Program-made: the position numbers and the translations under genes
Assembly (NCBI GenBank): GCA_020849275.1
Contig: JADLGO010000026.1
Location: 54,541-118,540, forward strand
DNA length: 64,000 bases
DNA from: Chthonomonadales bacterium
GTDB lineage: Bacteria; Armatimonadota; Chthonomonadetes; Chthonomonadales; CAJBBX01
Direction of reading: 5' to 3'
Shown here: positions 25,798 to 34,507 of the stretch, piece by piece
Numbering within the stretch: position 1 is the stretch's first letter
How the letters are laid out: each line of letters opens with the position of its first letter
The notes under the pieces: generated by a model
The model's input: only the letters and a program-made list of their open reading frames with translations
Told to the model about the DNA's origin: nothing
Database searches by the model: none

Positions 25798-28700
25798 CTA
25801 CCGACGGCTCTCGGAGAGCGCGCGGTAGTACTGGTTGACGAGATCGCGGTATTCGGCGGGAACCGGCTCGCCACGCCCCTCGCGCAGGGCCCGCTGGGCG
25901 CGTTCCGAGAGGCCGCGCAAGCCCCGGCCCCTTGCCGCGACGGCGCGCATCACGCCGAGTTGCGCCTCCACGACCGGCGCGGTCGTGCGCTGCAGCGGCA
26001 TGCGCCCGCCGGGTCTCGGCGGCCCGCCCGCCTGCCGGCCGGCCGAGGAGGATGCGGCGCGCTGCTGCTGCATGGCCTCGCGCGCCGCGTTCACCGCCTG
26101 GTCGAGCAGCGCGACCGCTCGGTCCTGCCGCTGCTGCGTGGGCCTACCCGTCTGCTGGTTCTGAAGCTGATCGCGAATGCCCTGCATCTCCTCAACCGCG
26201 CGTGAGGTCAGGTCGCCGATCTCGCGCGAGGAGCCCATGGCCTGGGCCGCGCGGCGGGCAATCTGCTCCGTGGCCCGCTGCGCCTGCGCAAGGTACGCCA
26301 CGTCGCGCTGCTGCTCGGGTGTCAGGGCGCGCTCGGGAGCGCCGTCGCGGCGCCGGTCGATTCCGGCGGTCTCCTGTCGGATATGGCCCTCTAGCTCGCG
26401 GGCGAGTTGGAGGTCGGCGGCCGCGTCGGTCGCGTCGGCGCTCATGCCTCCCGCGTCCGAGCCGCCGCGCGCGCGGTCACCGGCCTCCTGGGCGCGCCGG
26501 GCCAGCGCGGAGGCGAGGCGGTCCAGCACCTGCGCGGCGTGCTCCTGCCGCCGCCGCGTGTCGGCGTCGGTCTTGCGCTCATCCAGACGCCGGCGGGCCT
26601 CGTCCATTCGGCGTGTCGCCTCACCGAGCGCCAGGCGGAAGGCGTTGGACGGCATGCCCTCGCCGAGGCTCTGGCCCCTCTGGAGCGCCGCCGACTGCTC
26701 GGCCGCGAGGTCGCGCGCGGCCTTCTCGGCCTGCTGGGACGTGGCGCGCGCACGTGCCGCGTCCGCCCCGGCGGTGCGCTGGCGGATGGCACGCTGGTCG
26801 CGCGCGAGCTGCTCGACCGCGCGGCGCGCCTTCTCGGCCTGCGCGGCCTGCTCAAGCTGACGCGCGGCCTCGCGTGCCTCCATCGACGCTTGCAGCAGGT
26901 TGCGCGTGGCCTCGCGCGCCGGCGTGGTGGCCTGACGGGCGTTGGACTCTCGCAAGTGCGCCCCGGCCTCCCGCATCCTCGAGGCCGCGCGCCGGGCTAG
27001 GTCCGCCGCGGCCGGTGACCGGTTGAGCTTGTCGGCGGCCTCCGCAGCCCTGCGGTCCAGGCGCTCCTCCTGGCGAGCGAGCTTCGCGGCCGCCGCCTCG
27101 TCCGGGTTGCGCCCGGCCTGGCGGGCGACCTCGGCCTGCTCCCGCGCCATGTCCTGCAACGAGTCGGCGAGCGCGCCGAGGTCCTGCGAAGACTTCTGCA
27201 TCGCGCCGGGATCCGTCGGGGCCCGGCCCTCGCCGGAGAGCGCGCGCTCCAGCGCTTCGAGACTGCGCGCGGCCTGGGCCTGCTCCGGCAGCGCGCCGGC
27301 GGCGTCCGCCTGCTGCAGCCGGCGCGCTGCCGCGTCCTGAGGCGGCGCGGCGCTCGCGCCGGTGGCGATCTGGAGGGCATCGCGTAGCGCCGCCGCGTCG
27401 GGGCGGCGCTCCATGCTGGCCTCGGCGGCGGCGCGCGCGACGCGCCGCTCCAGTGCCCGCGTCTGCGCGGCCGCGGCGGCCTGCTCGCGGGCCAGCCGCC
27501 GCGCCTCCGCGCGCGCGGCTGCGGTCACGGCCGGATCGGCGCGCTCCGCGGCGATGGCCGCCCGCTCGGCGAGCCGCCGCTGCTGCTGCGCCAGCCGCTC
27601 CGCTTCGCGGGCCAGATCCGCGGCTCCCGGCGCCGGCGCTGTCGCCTCCAGCAGGCGCTCTAGCTCCTCGCGCACGGCCGACTGGAGCTGCTCCGCGCCC
27701 CGCCACGCTGGCTCGGACGCGGACTGGCGCGCTGCGCTCCGCACGGCGCCGGCGGCCTCCGGCATGGCGCCGCGCGCCAGGCGGGCGAGCGCGTTCGCCG
27801 TCGACTCGCGCCGCGCGAGCTCCGATGCGCGCGCGACGTTGTTCTGGCGCATCTCTCCGGTGGTCCGCTCCATGCCGCGCGCCAGCTCCGTGGCCTGGCG
27901 AGCCAGTCCGGCCTGGATGGAGGACGCCTGCCGGCCGGCCTCCGCGTCGCCGCGGCGCGCGCGCGCCGCGAGCACCTGCGCTCGCGCCTGCTCCCGCACG
28001 AGTCGCCGCAGCGCGTCCGTCTCCGACGCAGCCTGCAGGTCGAGGCGATCGCGCATCTCGCCAGCGCCCACGATCCGGACGCGATAGGACGCCGAGCGCC
28101 CGGTGTGCGGCCCGCTGACCGTGTCGGCGTCGGTGGCGAGGGCCTGGTAGATGAGCGTGTCGCCCGGCTTCAGGCGCAAGGGGGCCAGGTTCAGGCGGCT
28201 CGCGGCCACGCGCGAACGGGACGCCGCTCCTGGAGCGGAGACGAGCGGCAGCGTGCTCGCGCGCCCCGGCATGCGCCACGCCAGCGCAATGGAGGCGACA
28301 CCGTAGTCGTCGGTCGCCGACACGAGCAGATCCACCGACCCGCCGGTCGCGCGCTCCACGTCCGCCCCCGGGCGCGTGATGGCTACGCTCGGCGCGCGGT
28401 CGGTGATCGCCTTCACGGTGTACTCCGCGGGCGGCCGCGCCGCGAACCCGTTGCGGTCGCGCAGGTGCAGGCGGTACGCCTCGTCGCCCCGGACGACGAA
28501 CCGGCCGCTCGCCGTCGTGCCGTCGACGCGCCAGGGATCGCGCTTGCCGCCCTTACGCTCCGCGGCGGCCGAGGCGAGCGGCTTGCTGCAGGTGGCCGTG
28601 ACGCCGACGCTCGTGCCGATGGGCGCGGCCACGTCGGCTCCGGTCGCGGCGATCTCCTCTGGCGCCTTGCCGGTGTAGGGCGGGTAAGCCAGCCTCAGGT

Positions 28701-29583
28701 GCACGCCGAGCACGGCGGGGCGGTCCTCCACGCGCACGGCGTGCGCGTTGGATCGGCCGTCGCCGACGCGGGCGTAGTAGGTGACGCTGCGCTGGAGGTC
28801 GCGCAGGCGCGTAACGAAGGACTGCTCGGCGGGCGTGTCGCCGGTCGGGGCCGCGCGCTCGGCGCCTTCCCGCGCCGCCGTCTCGCGCAACCAGGGACCC
28901 GAACCGAACCGGTAGTGGACCACCGCGGCGGGAGCGCGCGGGCCGCGCGCGGTCACGGTCAGATCCAGATCGGAGCCGCGGGGCACGACGACATCGCCCG
29001 GGCCGACCCATACGAGCGTGCGGCCGTGAAGCGGGATGTCGGCGGCGGGCAGGAGGATGCGCGCGAGCCATGTGCGCATGGCCGAGGGCAGCAACAGGAA
29101 GTGGGCCGCGAGGAGACCCACCCCGATCATGCCGAGCGTGCCCCCGCGGCGCGCCGGCCCGCGCGGCACGCTGCGCGCGAAGTCGATCGACGCGGTGACG
29201 GCCTCCGTTTCCTGGACCAGCGCGCCCACCAGCGCGCTGGAGACCACCCCGGCGCCGGCTCCGGTGAGTTCCACCGACGAGAGCAGCCGCTCGCCGATTG
29301 CCGGGTTGCGGCGCTCGACGGCCAGCGCCACCTCGGCGTCCGGGCGGCGGCGCAACAACGGACGCGCCCCGAGCAGTGCGAGGCCCGCCACGGCCCCCGC
29401 GATGAGCGCGACGAGCCATGCCAGACGGCCGAGCGTGCTCAGCGCGAGCAGGCGGTCAACATGGAAGGACGCGAGCGCGAGCAGGCATAGCAAGCCGACG
29501 GCGGCCGCGAGACCCCCTCCCGCCTCGATCGCCCTCCAGCGGCGGCGCGCCGCGGACAGCCTGGCCTGGAGCGTTCCGGACAC
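25798..29583 (-). CDS. DUF4175-like membrane protein with very long Ala/Arg/Gln-rich coiled coil (1261 aa)
   Basis: GTG 29583 follows GGAGAGGGGG and is chosen over upstream in-frame codons that lie in non-coding sequence. Three membrane helices occur in the first 170 residues (about 20-40, 48-70, 143-165). A beta-rich part of about 350 residues includes 'HLRLAYPPYTGKAPEEIAATG' type Ig-like segments. From about 530 to 1180 the sequence is almost entirely charged heptads rich in Ala, Arg, Glu and Gln, predicting a long coiled coil. The C-terminus carries a conserved-looking 'QQRQDRAVALLDQAVNAARE' and 'PAEYRDLVNQYYRALSE'. It is the first gene of the MoxR operon. Probably an envelope-spanning scaffold (inference). 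Confidence 0.78.
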   Translation of the reverse strand: MSGTLQARLSAARRRWRAIEAGGGLAAAVGLLCLLALASFHVDRLLALSTLGRLAWLVALIAGAVAGLALLGARPLLRRRPDAEVALAVERRNPAIGERLLSSVELTGAGAGVVSSALVGALVQETEAVTASIDFARSVPRGPARRGGTLGMIGVGLLAAHFLLLPSAMRTWLARILLPAADIPLHGRTLVWVGPGDVVVPRGSDLDLTVTARGPRAPAAVVHYRFGSGPWLRETAAREGAERAAPTGDTPAEQSFVTRLRDLQRSVTYYARVGDGRSNAHAVRVEDRPAVLGVHLRLAYPPYTGKAPEEIAATGADVAAPIGTSVGVTATCSKPLASAAAERKGGKRDPWRVDGTTASGRFVVRGDEAYRLHLRDRNGFAARPPAEYTVKAITDRAPSVAITRPGADVERATGGSVDLLVSATDDYGVASIALAWRMPGRASTLPLVSAPGAASRSRVAASRLNLAPLRLKPGDTLIYQALATDADTVSGPHTGRSASYRVRIVGAGEMRDRLDLQAASETDALRRLVREQARAQVLAARARRGDAEAGRQASSIQAGLARQATELARGMERTTGEMRQNNVARASELARRESTANALARLARGAMPEAAGAVRSAARQSASEPAWRGAEQLQSAVREELERLLEATAPAPGAADLAREAERLAQQQRRLAERAAIAAERADPAVTAAARAEARRLAREQAAAAAQTRALERRVARAAAEASMERRPDAAALRDALQIATGASAAPPQDAAARRLQQADAAGALPEQAQAARSLEALERALSGEGRAPTDPGAMQKSSQDLGALADSLQDMAREQAEVARQAGRNPDEAAAAKLARQEERLDRRAAEAADKLNRSPAAADLARRAASRMREAGAHLRESNARQATTPAREATRNLLQASMEAREAARQLEQAAQAEKARRAVEQLARDQRAIRQRTAGADAARARATSQQAEKAARDLAAEQSAALQRGQSLGEGMPSNAFRLALGEATRRMDEARRRLDERKTDADTRRRQEHAAQVLDRLASALARRAQEAGDRARGGSDAGGMSADATDAAADLQLARELEGHIRQETAGIDRRRDGAPERALTPEQQRDVAYLAQAQRATEQIARRAAQAMGSSREIGDLTSRAVEEMQGIRDQLQNQQTGRPTQQRQDRAVALLDQAVNAAREAMQQQRAASSSAGRQAGGPPRPGGRMPLQRTTAPVVEAQLGVMRAVAARGRGLRGLSERAQRALREGRGEPVPAEYRDLVNQYYRALSESRR

Positions 29584-29860
29584 CGGCGCCCCCTCTCCGT
29601 CGCGAGCCGCCGAACGGCCGCATCTCGCGGCGCTCGGTCTCGCGGCCACGCCCACGGGCGCGGCATCGCGCACTTCCTTCGGCGGTTGGCCGCAAGAGCT
29701 GCCGCGCCCGTGGCGGAGGCCGCAATGGCCCCAACCGCACATCCGTCGGACGGTCGCGCGGGCACACTGGTAACGCGGGTCCGCGTGGCTCTACGTCCCG
29801 GCGAGCAGAGCGGCGGCCCGAAGTGAAGACTCGACCGGCGGCCGACCGGTTCGGCCCGGC
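29584..29860. other. Region upstream of the MoxR operon
   Basis: These 277 bp lie between the first gene of the MoxR operon and the stop of the PRPP-synthetase-like gene. I found no convincing -35/-10 pair on the minus strand and no gene. Any promoter for the 12-kb operon must be atypical or lie within or before the upstream gene. Confidence 0.4.
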
Positions 29861-31060
29861 TCATTCGGCGGGCGCGCAGCAGCCTGCCGTGTTGGGGCGC
29901 GGAGCCCAGCGTGGGTTCTTGGACGACATGTCGACCGCATATAGTGGGGGCTGCAGGTGCGCGGTGCTCAACCCCAGGTACTGGAGGACGGCGCGCGAGA
30001 TCCACTTCTCAATCTTCAGCACGGTCAGCTTACGCCGCAGGCGTCCCTGCATGTCGCGGTTGAGGATACAGGGCAGGGTGTTCGTGGTCACGATCTCGTC
30101 GAGGCCCGGCGTGTTGAGTATCTCGCGGCCTTCGGGCGAGGCGTAGAAGTGCGTCACGCAGAACACCACGCGTCCGGCTCCGGCCTCCTTCAGCAGCCGG
30201 CAACACCCGCTGATGGTCGTCCCGGTGCGCACCATGTCGTCGATCACGATCACGTCGCGGCCGGCAATCTCGCCGGCGGAGCAGGGCGACTCGGGGTCGA
30301 TGAAGCTGGACACATTGCGTTCGCCCAGACGCTGCTTGGCGATGTAGAGCAGGCGTGCTCGGCCCGCGGGGAGCAGCCGGTGCACCTGCGACGTCACGTC
30401 GCGAGCGCCGCGATCGGGAGCGCAGATGAGCAGGCCCCGGCCCGAGTGCAGGGCAGGCGTCAGGTCGGAACCGCGGACGTAGTCCGCGAACACCTCGGCC
30501 GGGCCCAGGTTGACGAACCCCTCCGGCACCACGCGGCTGAAGAGCTGCGCGACCGAGACGGAGTGGTTGTGCACGGTGATGACGGCGTCGACGCCGGCCA
30601 GGGCGAGCGCCTGGGCGTAGAGCCGACTGCTGAAGGGCTGGCCGTCGAACTTCTTGAAGTCCGTCGCGTCGCGCTCGAAGCCCACCTCGCCGTGCTCGGG
30701 GAGCGGGCCGCGGTCCTGCGCGCTGAAGTACAGGTCCGGTTCCACGAGCACGACGCGCTGGGCGCCGTTGTCCTTGGCGGCGCGGGCCACCAGCATGCTG
30801 CGGAGAGCGAGCTCATTGCGGCTCAGGCTGTTGGAGACGGTGGACACGATGACGACGGTCGTGCCGTGCAGCTTGCGGCCGACGTCGCGCATGTCGCTCT
30901 CATCGCTGATGAAGCGCGGGCAGAACTCGGTGTTGGCGAAGGTCTTCAGCGAGAGGACATCGGAGACGTCCGTCGGCTGCCCGCAGAACACCGCGATGTC
31001 GATGGCGAAGGGGTTGTCGGTTTCGGTGCCCACGAACAGGACCTGCGGGGTGGCGGCCAT
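29861..31060 (-). CDS. Divergent ribose-phosphate pyrophosphokinase paralogue (399 aa)
   Basis: A second PRPP-synthetase-fold protein, about 80 residues longer than the canonical one at 5629-6594. The PRPP-binding loop is intact ('DVIVIDDMVRTGTTISG', about 262-278) and the phosphoribosyltransferase core is clear. The N-terminal part diverges ('QVLFVGTETDNPFAID', 'TEFCPRFISDESDMRDVGRK') and the catalytic-loop 'RQD' motif of class I enzymes is replaced by 'FSAQDRGPLPEHGEV'. A 40-residue C-terminal tail is unusual. ATG 31060 is preferred to GTG 31066 for spacing to GAGAGG. It could be a true PRPP synthetase of another class or a regulatory homologue. It lies 61 nt after the GH4 gene. Confidence 0.8.
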   Translation of the reverse strand: MAATPQVLFVGTETDNPFAIDIAVFCGQPTDVSDVLSLKTFANTEFCPRFISDESDMRDVGRKLHGTTVVIVSTVSNSLSRNELALRSMLVARAAKDNGAQRVVLVEPDLYFSAQDRGPLPEHGEVGFERDATDFKKFDGQPFSSRLYAQALALAGVDAVITVHNHSVSVAQLFSRVVPEGFVNLGPAEVFADYVRGSDLTPALHSGRGLLICAPDRGARDVTSQVHRLLPAGRARLLYIAKQRLGERNVSSFIDPESPCSAGEIAGRDVIVIDDMVRTGTTISGCCRLLKEAGAGRVVFCVTHFYASPEGREILNTPGLDEIVTTNTLPCILNRDMQGRLRRKLTVLKIEKWISRAVLQYLGLSTAHLQPPLYAVDMSSKNPRWAPRPNTAGCCAPAE

Positions 31061-31121
31061 GCGCACGTTCCTCTCGGTGCGGGACGGGTGGGCGCGCCCC
31101 GGCCTCGCCCACCCACGGTTC

Positions 31122-32630
31122 TCACTGCTCGGCGGCGGGCCGCTCGCGCGCCTTGTCGGCCTCGGCCGCGTTGCGGGTAGCCGCCTCGCGGTCCGCCTGC
31201 ATCTCGTCCACCGACCGGGTGTGCAGTCGGGCTGCGCCGCGGTGGTCGCGGGTAGCGAGAAGGTTGCCCGCGCGCAGGCGCGCCTTCGCGGCCTCGACGG
31301 CCCGGCCGTAGCGCGGCAGCCAGCGCCCCTGGGCCACGAGCATCTCGTCGACCATCTGCCAGATCTCCGGCGGGTCGCAAACGGCGCCGGTGAGCGGATC
31401 CATCATCATGGCTTGCCGCAGCAGCGTGTCGTCGCCATGGACGGCGGCCTCCACCGCCAGGCGCTGCACGCTGATGCTCGCGTTGCACACCGCCGCGCAG
31501 CCGAGCGGCAGGTCGCCCACGATCGGGATGCTCATCCCGTTGGCGTCCACGTATCCGGGCACCTCCACGACGGCGTCCGGCGGCAGGTTCGTGATGCAGC
31601 CGCGGTTGGCCACGTTGAAGTGACCGCGGTAGACGCGGCCGGTCTCCATCGCCTCGATGATGTACGAACCGTGCTCGTGCCCGCGGTTATCCGGCCGGTA
31701 CTCGGCGGGCGGCGCCTGCATCCAGTTCGGGAAGTCGTGCTCGAACCAGTTGCGCCCCTCCACGCACACGCGCAGGTAGCCGCCGGTCTCGCCGTTGATC
31801 CAGGAGCCGAGGTCGATCCAGTCGCGGATCTCGTCCGCCCGCTTGCGGTACCAGGGAACGTACTCGCTCAGGTGGCCGTTGGACTCCGTGCTGTAGTATC
31901 CGAACCGGCGCAGCATGTCAATACGGACTCTCTCGGTCCGGCTGTACTCGGGGTGCCGCTCGAACGCCTCCAGCAGCCGGCCGGTCATGTCCTCGCCCCT
32001 GTGCAGCACACCAATGTACCAGGTCTGGTGGTTGATGCCGGCGGCGGTGATGTCCAGCTCGTCCATAGGCAGGCCGAGCGCCGCCGCGATCTGCGCGTGG
32101 CCGCCGTGTACGCCGTGGCAGAGTCCGACCGTTCGCACACCGTGGCCATGGCGGTTGCATGCCCAGGTGTTCATCGCCATCGGGTTCGAATAGTTGAGAA
32201 ACAGGCAATCCGGCGCGGCGACCTCGGCGATGTCCTTGCAGAAGTCCAGCAGCACCGGGATGGTGCGCTGGCCGTACATGATGCCGCCCGGGGCCAGGGT
32301 GTCGCCGACACACTGGTCCACGCCGTAGCGCAAGGGGATGTCGATGTCGGTCTGGAAGGCCTCCAGGCCGCCGACGCGGACGAAGGAGAAAACGTAGTTG
32401 GCGCCCTCGAGCGCGGCCCGGCGGTCGGCCATGGCCTCGACGGTGGCCGGGACCCGGTTGGCTTCGACGTCGCGGCGGCAGAGCCGGTAGACCATGTCGA
32501 GGTTATGCTCGCTGATGTCGGTGAAGGCGAAGCGCGCGTTTTGAAGCTCGGGAACACAGAGGATGTCCCGCACCATGCCGCGCGTAAAGCCGACACTGCC
32601 GGCGCCGATGATGGCGATCTTGATGGGCAT
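31122..32630 (-). CDS. Family 4 glycosidase (alpha-galactosidase/6-phospho-glucosidase type)
   Basis: The 502-aa enzyme belongs to GH4, which cleaves glycosides by an NAD- and Mn-dependent redox-elimination mechanism. Seen: Rossmann 'IAIIGAGSVGFTRGMVRDIL' (residues 5-24), 'FAFTDISEHNLDMVYRLC', the 'NYSNPMAMNTWAC' block, metal ligand Cys in 'GLCHGVHGG' and His in 'AAGINHQTWY', then 'NRGCITNLPPDAVVEVP'. The CHG form and motif spacing favour alpha-galactosidase (MelA-like) over phospho-glucosidases, but the substrate is not certain. ATG 32630 follows GGAGACC. There is no signal peptide, so it acts on imported sugars. The promoter is at 32720-32749. Confidence 0.9.
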   Translation of the reverse strand: MPIKIAIIGAGSVGFTRGMVRDILCVPELQNARFAFTDISEHNLDMVYRLCRRDVEANRVPATVEAMADRRAALEGANYVFSFVRVGGLEAFQTDIDIPLRYGVDQCVGDTLAPGGIMYGQRTIPVLLDFCKDIAEVAAPDCLFLNYSNPMAMNTWACNRHGHGVRTVGLCHGVHGGHAQIAAALGLPMDELDITAAGINHQTWYIGVLHRGEDMTGRLLEAFERHPEYSRTERVRIDMLRRFGYYSTESNGHLSEYVPWYRKRADEIRDWIDLGSWINGETGGYLRVCVEGRNWFEHDFPNWMQAPPAEYRPDNRGHEHGSYIIEAMETGRVYRGHFNVANRGCITNLPPDAVVEVPGYVDANGMSIPIVGDLPLGCAAVCNASISVQRLAVEAAVHGDDTLLRQAMMMDPLTGAVCDPPEIWQMVDEMLVAQGRWLPRYGRAVEAAKARLRAGNLLATRDHRGAARLHTRSVDEMQADREAATRNAAEADKARERPAAEQ

Positions 32631-32719
32631 GGTCTCCGAGCGGGTCCTTTCGGGTCGGCCGGTTTCCCGGCGCGGGGGCCACCTGCGGGGGCGCAGTGGC
32701 TGGCGCCCTCAACGAGGGG

Positions 32720-32749
32720 ATTATACCAGTGGGTGGCGTGGCGGCACAA
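32720..32749 (-). promoter_or_regulatory. Promoter of the GH4 gene
   Basis: Minus-strand TTGTGC (32744-32749), 18-bp spacer, perfect TATAAT (32720-32725). It faces away from the deacetylase promoter 30 bp to the right. Confidence 0.65.
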
Positions 32750-32779
32750 CGCGGCGCGCTACACGCAGCGCCACGCGCC

Positions 32780-32809
32780 TTGCCATTCGGCTTGGCCATG
32801 CCGTATAAT
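32780..32809 (+). promoter_or_regulatory. Promoter of the deacetylase-YkgJ-DUF5060 operon
   Basis: TTGCCA (32780-32785), 18-bp spacer, perfect TATAAT (32804-32809); the ATG is 44 nt beyond the -10. Confidence 0.78.
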
Positions 32810-32852
32810 CCAACCTGTACACCATTCCACCACGCCCTCCGGATCAGGAAAG

Positions 32853-34028
32853 ATGCTGCGCCCTATCGTTTCGCGCGGACCCCGCATGCCCCTTCTGGCC
32901 GCCGCCTGCGCGGCCGCGCTCGTCGCCGCGGGCTGCCGCCAGGCCGGGGCCCCCGTGGTCTCCGCGGCGCCGATCCCGGCCCCGCCCCCGCAGATATCCG
33001 AGGTCGACCTGAAGGCCTACCGGCCGAACGAGGCAGGGGCCATCATGGTGATCATGTACCACCGGTTCGAGGCCGACAAGCCGAACACCGACGTTAACCG
33101 CACGCCCGAGCAGTTTCGGCGCGACCTGGAGGGGCTCTACAAGCGCGGCTACCGCCCGGTCACCGTCAGCGATCTGGTCCAGAACCGCATGGAAGTGCCG
33201 CCCGGGAAGACGCCGGTCGTGCTGACCTTCGACGACTCATGGGCAACGCAGTTCCGCATCGTGACCGGGCGGGACGGCAATCCGCATATCGACCCGGACT
33301 GCGCGATCGGCATCCTGGAGACCTTCTCCAGGGCGCACGACGACTGGCCCACGAGGGGAACCTTCTTCATTCTGCCACACGAGGGGCGCAACAGCGACCC
33401 GTTCGGACAGCCCGGATTCGTGGCCGACAAGTTCGCCTACCTGTTGAAGCACGGCTACGAGGTCGGCAACCACACCTCTACGCACCCGAGGAGCATGCGC
33501 TCGCTCTCGGCAGATCAGGTGCGCTGGGAGATCGCCACCGCCGTCCGCGACATCAAGCAGGTCGCCCCGGGCGCCATCGTGCAGTCGCTCGCGGTGCCCT
33601 ATGGCAAGACGCCGCGCGACAGGGCCGCCCGGGCCGCGCTGCTCTCCGGCGAGGATCGCGGCACCTCCTACGAGAACAAGGCGGTGGTGATGGCGGCCTG
33701 GCGGCCCGTCGGGTCACCGATTCTGAAGGTCGGTAGGCGCGTGTCCGACCAGGTGGCTGCCTACGATCCGCACCATATCGAGCGCGTTCTGCCCGATCCG
33801 CGGCAAGCGACGAAGGCGGGAACGCTGGAGTACTGGATGAGGTTTTTCGACTCGAACCCCGGCGAGCGATATGTGAGCGACGGGAACCCGAAGGTGGCGG
33901 CGTTCCCCAACGGAGTGTCGAGGATGGTCGATATCGAGCGCCTGCGGGCCGCGGGCATCACGCCGCAGCCCTACTCCGCCGGCGCGGCCGCCGCCGGCGG
34001 GGGCCGGCGGGGCCTGTCGGTGGAATGA
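32853..34028 (+). CDS. Polysaccharide deacetylase-like lipoprotein
   Basis: A 391-aa protein starting after CAGGAAAG. A short N-terminal hydrophobic stretch ends in 'VAAGC', a lipobox-like site (Cys about 27), followed by a Pro-rich linker. The NodB/carbohydrate-esterase 4 fold follows: 'IMVIMYHRFE' (about 65-74), the Asp-Asp catalytic motif 'VLTFDDSWA' and the metal-binding 'EVGNHTSTHPRSM' (HxxxH), with 'VQSLAVPYGKTP' as the later Arg/Pro region. These enzymes remove N- or O-acetyl groups from chitin, peptidoglycan or xylan. An insertion around 'GRDGNPHIDPDCAIG' lengthens the first loop. Start of a three-gene overlapping operon. Confidence 0.88.
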   Translation: MLRPIVSRGPRMPLLAAACAAALVAAGCRQAGAPVVSAAPIPAPPPQISEVDLKAYRPNEAGAIMVIMYHRFEADKPNTDVNRTPEQFRRDLEGLYKRGYRPVTVSDLVQNRMEVPPGKTPVVLTFDDSWATQFRIVTGRDGNPHIDPDCAIGILETFSRAHDDWPTRGTFFILPHEGRNSDPFGQPGFVADKFAYLLKHGYEVGNHTSTHPRSMRSLSADQVRWEIATAVRDIKQVAPGAIVQSLAVPYGKTPRDRAARAALLSGEDRGTSYENKAVVMAAWRPVGSPILKVGRRVSDQVAAYDPHHIERVLPDPRQATKAGTLEYWMRFFDSNPGERYVSDGNPKVAAFPNGVSRMVDIERLRAAGITPQPYSAGAAAAGGGRRGLSVE

Positions 34029-34507
34029 GCGCCGGGGTGAGCGCCTGGCGGCGTTTCGCGGCGTCGATCGAACCGGCTGTATGCGACGGCTGCCGCGCCT
34101 GCGCGCTGCGCTGCACCGCCGGCATCGAGTTGTCACGTCACGAGTACGAGGCCGTGCTGGAGTATGCGGTTGATCCCGCTCGGCGGGCCGATGTGGAGCG
34201 CGTCACCCAGCAGGACAAGACGGTGCTTCTCGGCGACGGCGTGACGGCGAGGGCCTGCCGCTACTTCGACATGGGAAGCGACTCTTGCGCCGTCTATCCC
34301 GCTCGGCCGCTGGTGTGCCGGATTCTAGGGTTCGTCGACTGGATGCCGTGCCCCATCGATCGTGTCGCCTCCCGCGTGCCCGCCGCGGAGGCGCTGGCGG
34401 CCCTGCGCGCCTACGGCCGCGAGGAGCGGCGGCCGCTGGAGGCGTGGGACGGCGGGGAGGCGCCGGCCGTGTTCGGCATGGCCGCGCCGAGGGGGGCTGA
34501 ACCGTGA
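34025..34507 (+). CDS. YkgJ-type Cys-rich zinc/iron-chelating domain protein
   Basis: The 160-aa protein starts with ATG overlapping the deacetylase stop (ATGA). It carries the YkgJ-family Cys pattern: 'CDGCRACALRC' (about residues 20-30), 'ACRYFDMGSDSCAVYPARPLVCRILGF' region Cys residues and 'MPCPID'. The motif order (CxxC, then CxxY...C.IY..RP..CR) is that of UPF0153. Such proteins are thought to bind zinc or an Fe-S cluster; the function is unknown. Coupling with the two secreted carbohydrate enzymes may be incidental. Confidence 0.88.
   Translation: MSAGVSAWRRFAASIEPAVCDGCRACALRCTAGIELSRHEYEAVLEYAVDPARRADVERVTQQDKTVLLGDGVTARACRYFDMGSDSCAVYPARPLVCRILGFVDWMPCPIDRVASRVPAAEALAALRAYGREERRPLEAWDGGEAPAVFGMAAPRGAEP

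Noticed and set aside
25932..28279. Long Ala/Arg-rich frames on both strands in the DUF4175 coiled-coil region
   Set aside because: Repetitive GCG/CGC codons keep several frames open. Only the minus-strand frame has membrane helices, an SD site and operon context.
29584..29860. tRNA-like stem near 29845
   Set aside because: A GC-rich inverted repeat is present but there is no T-loop GTTCRA sequence, anticodon arm or CCA-compatible acceptor.
30654..32852. Upstream extension of the deacetylase frame by over 700 codons
   Set aside because: It runs antisense to the PRPP-like and GH4 genes and crosses both divergent promoters; the real start is the ATG at 32853 with SD and signal sequence.
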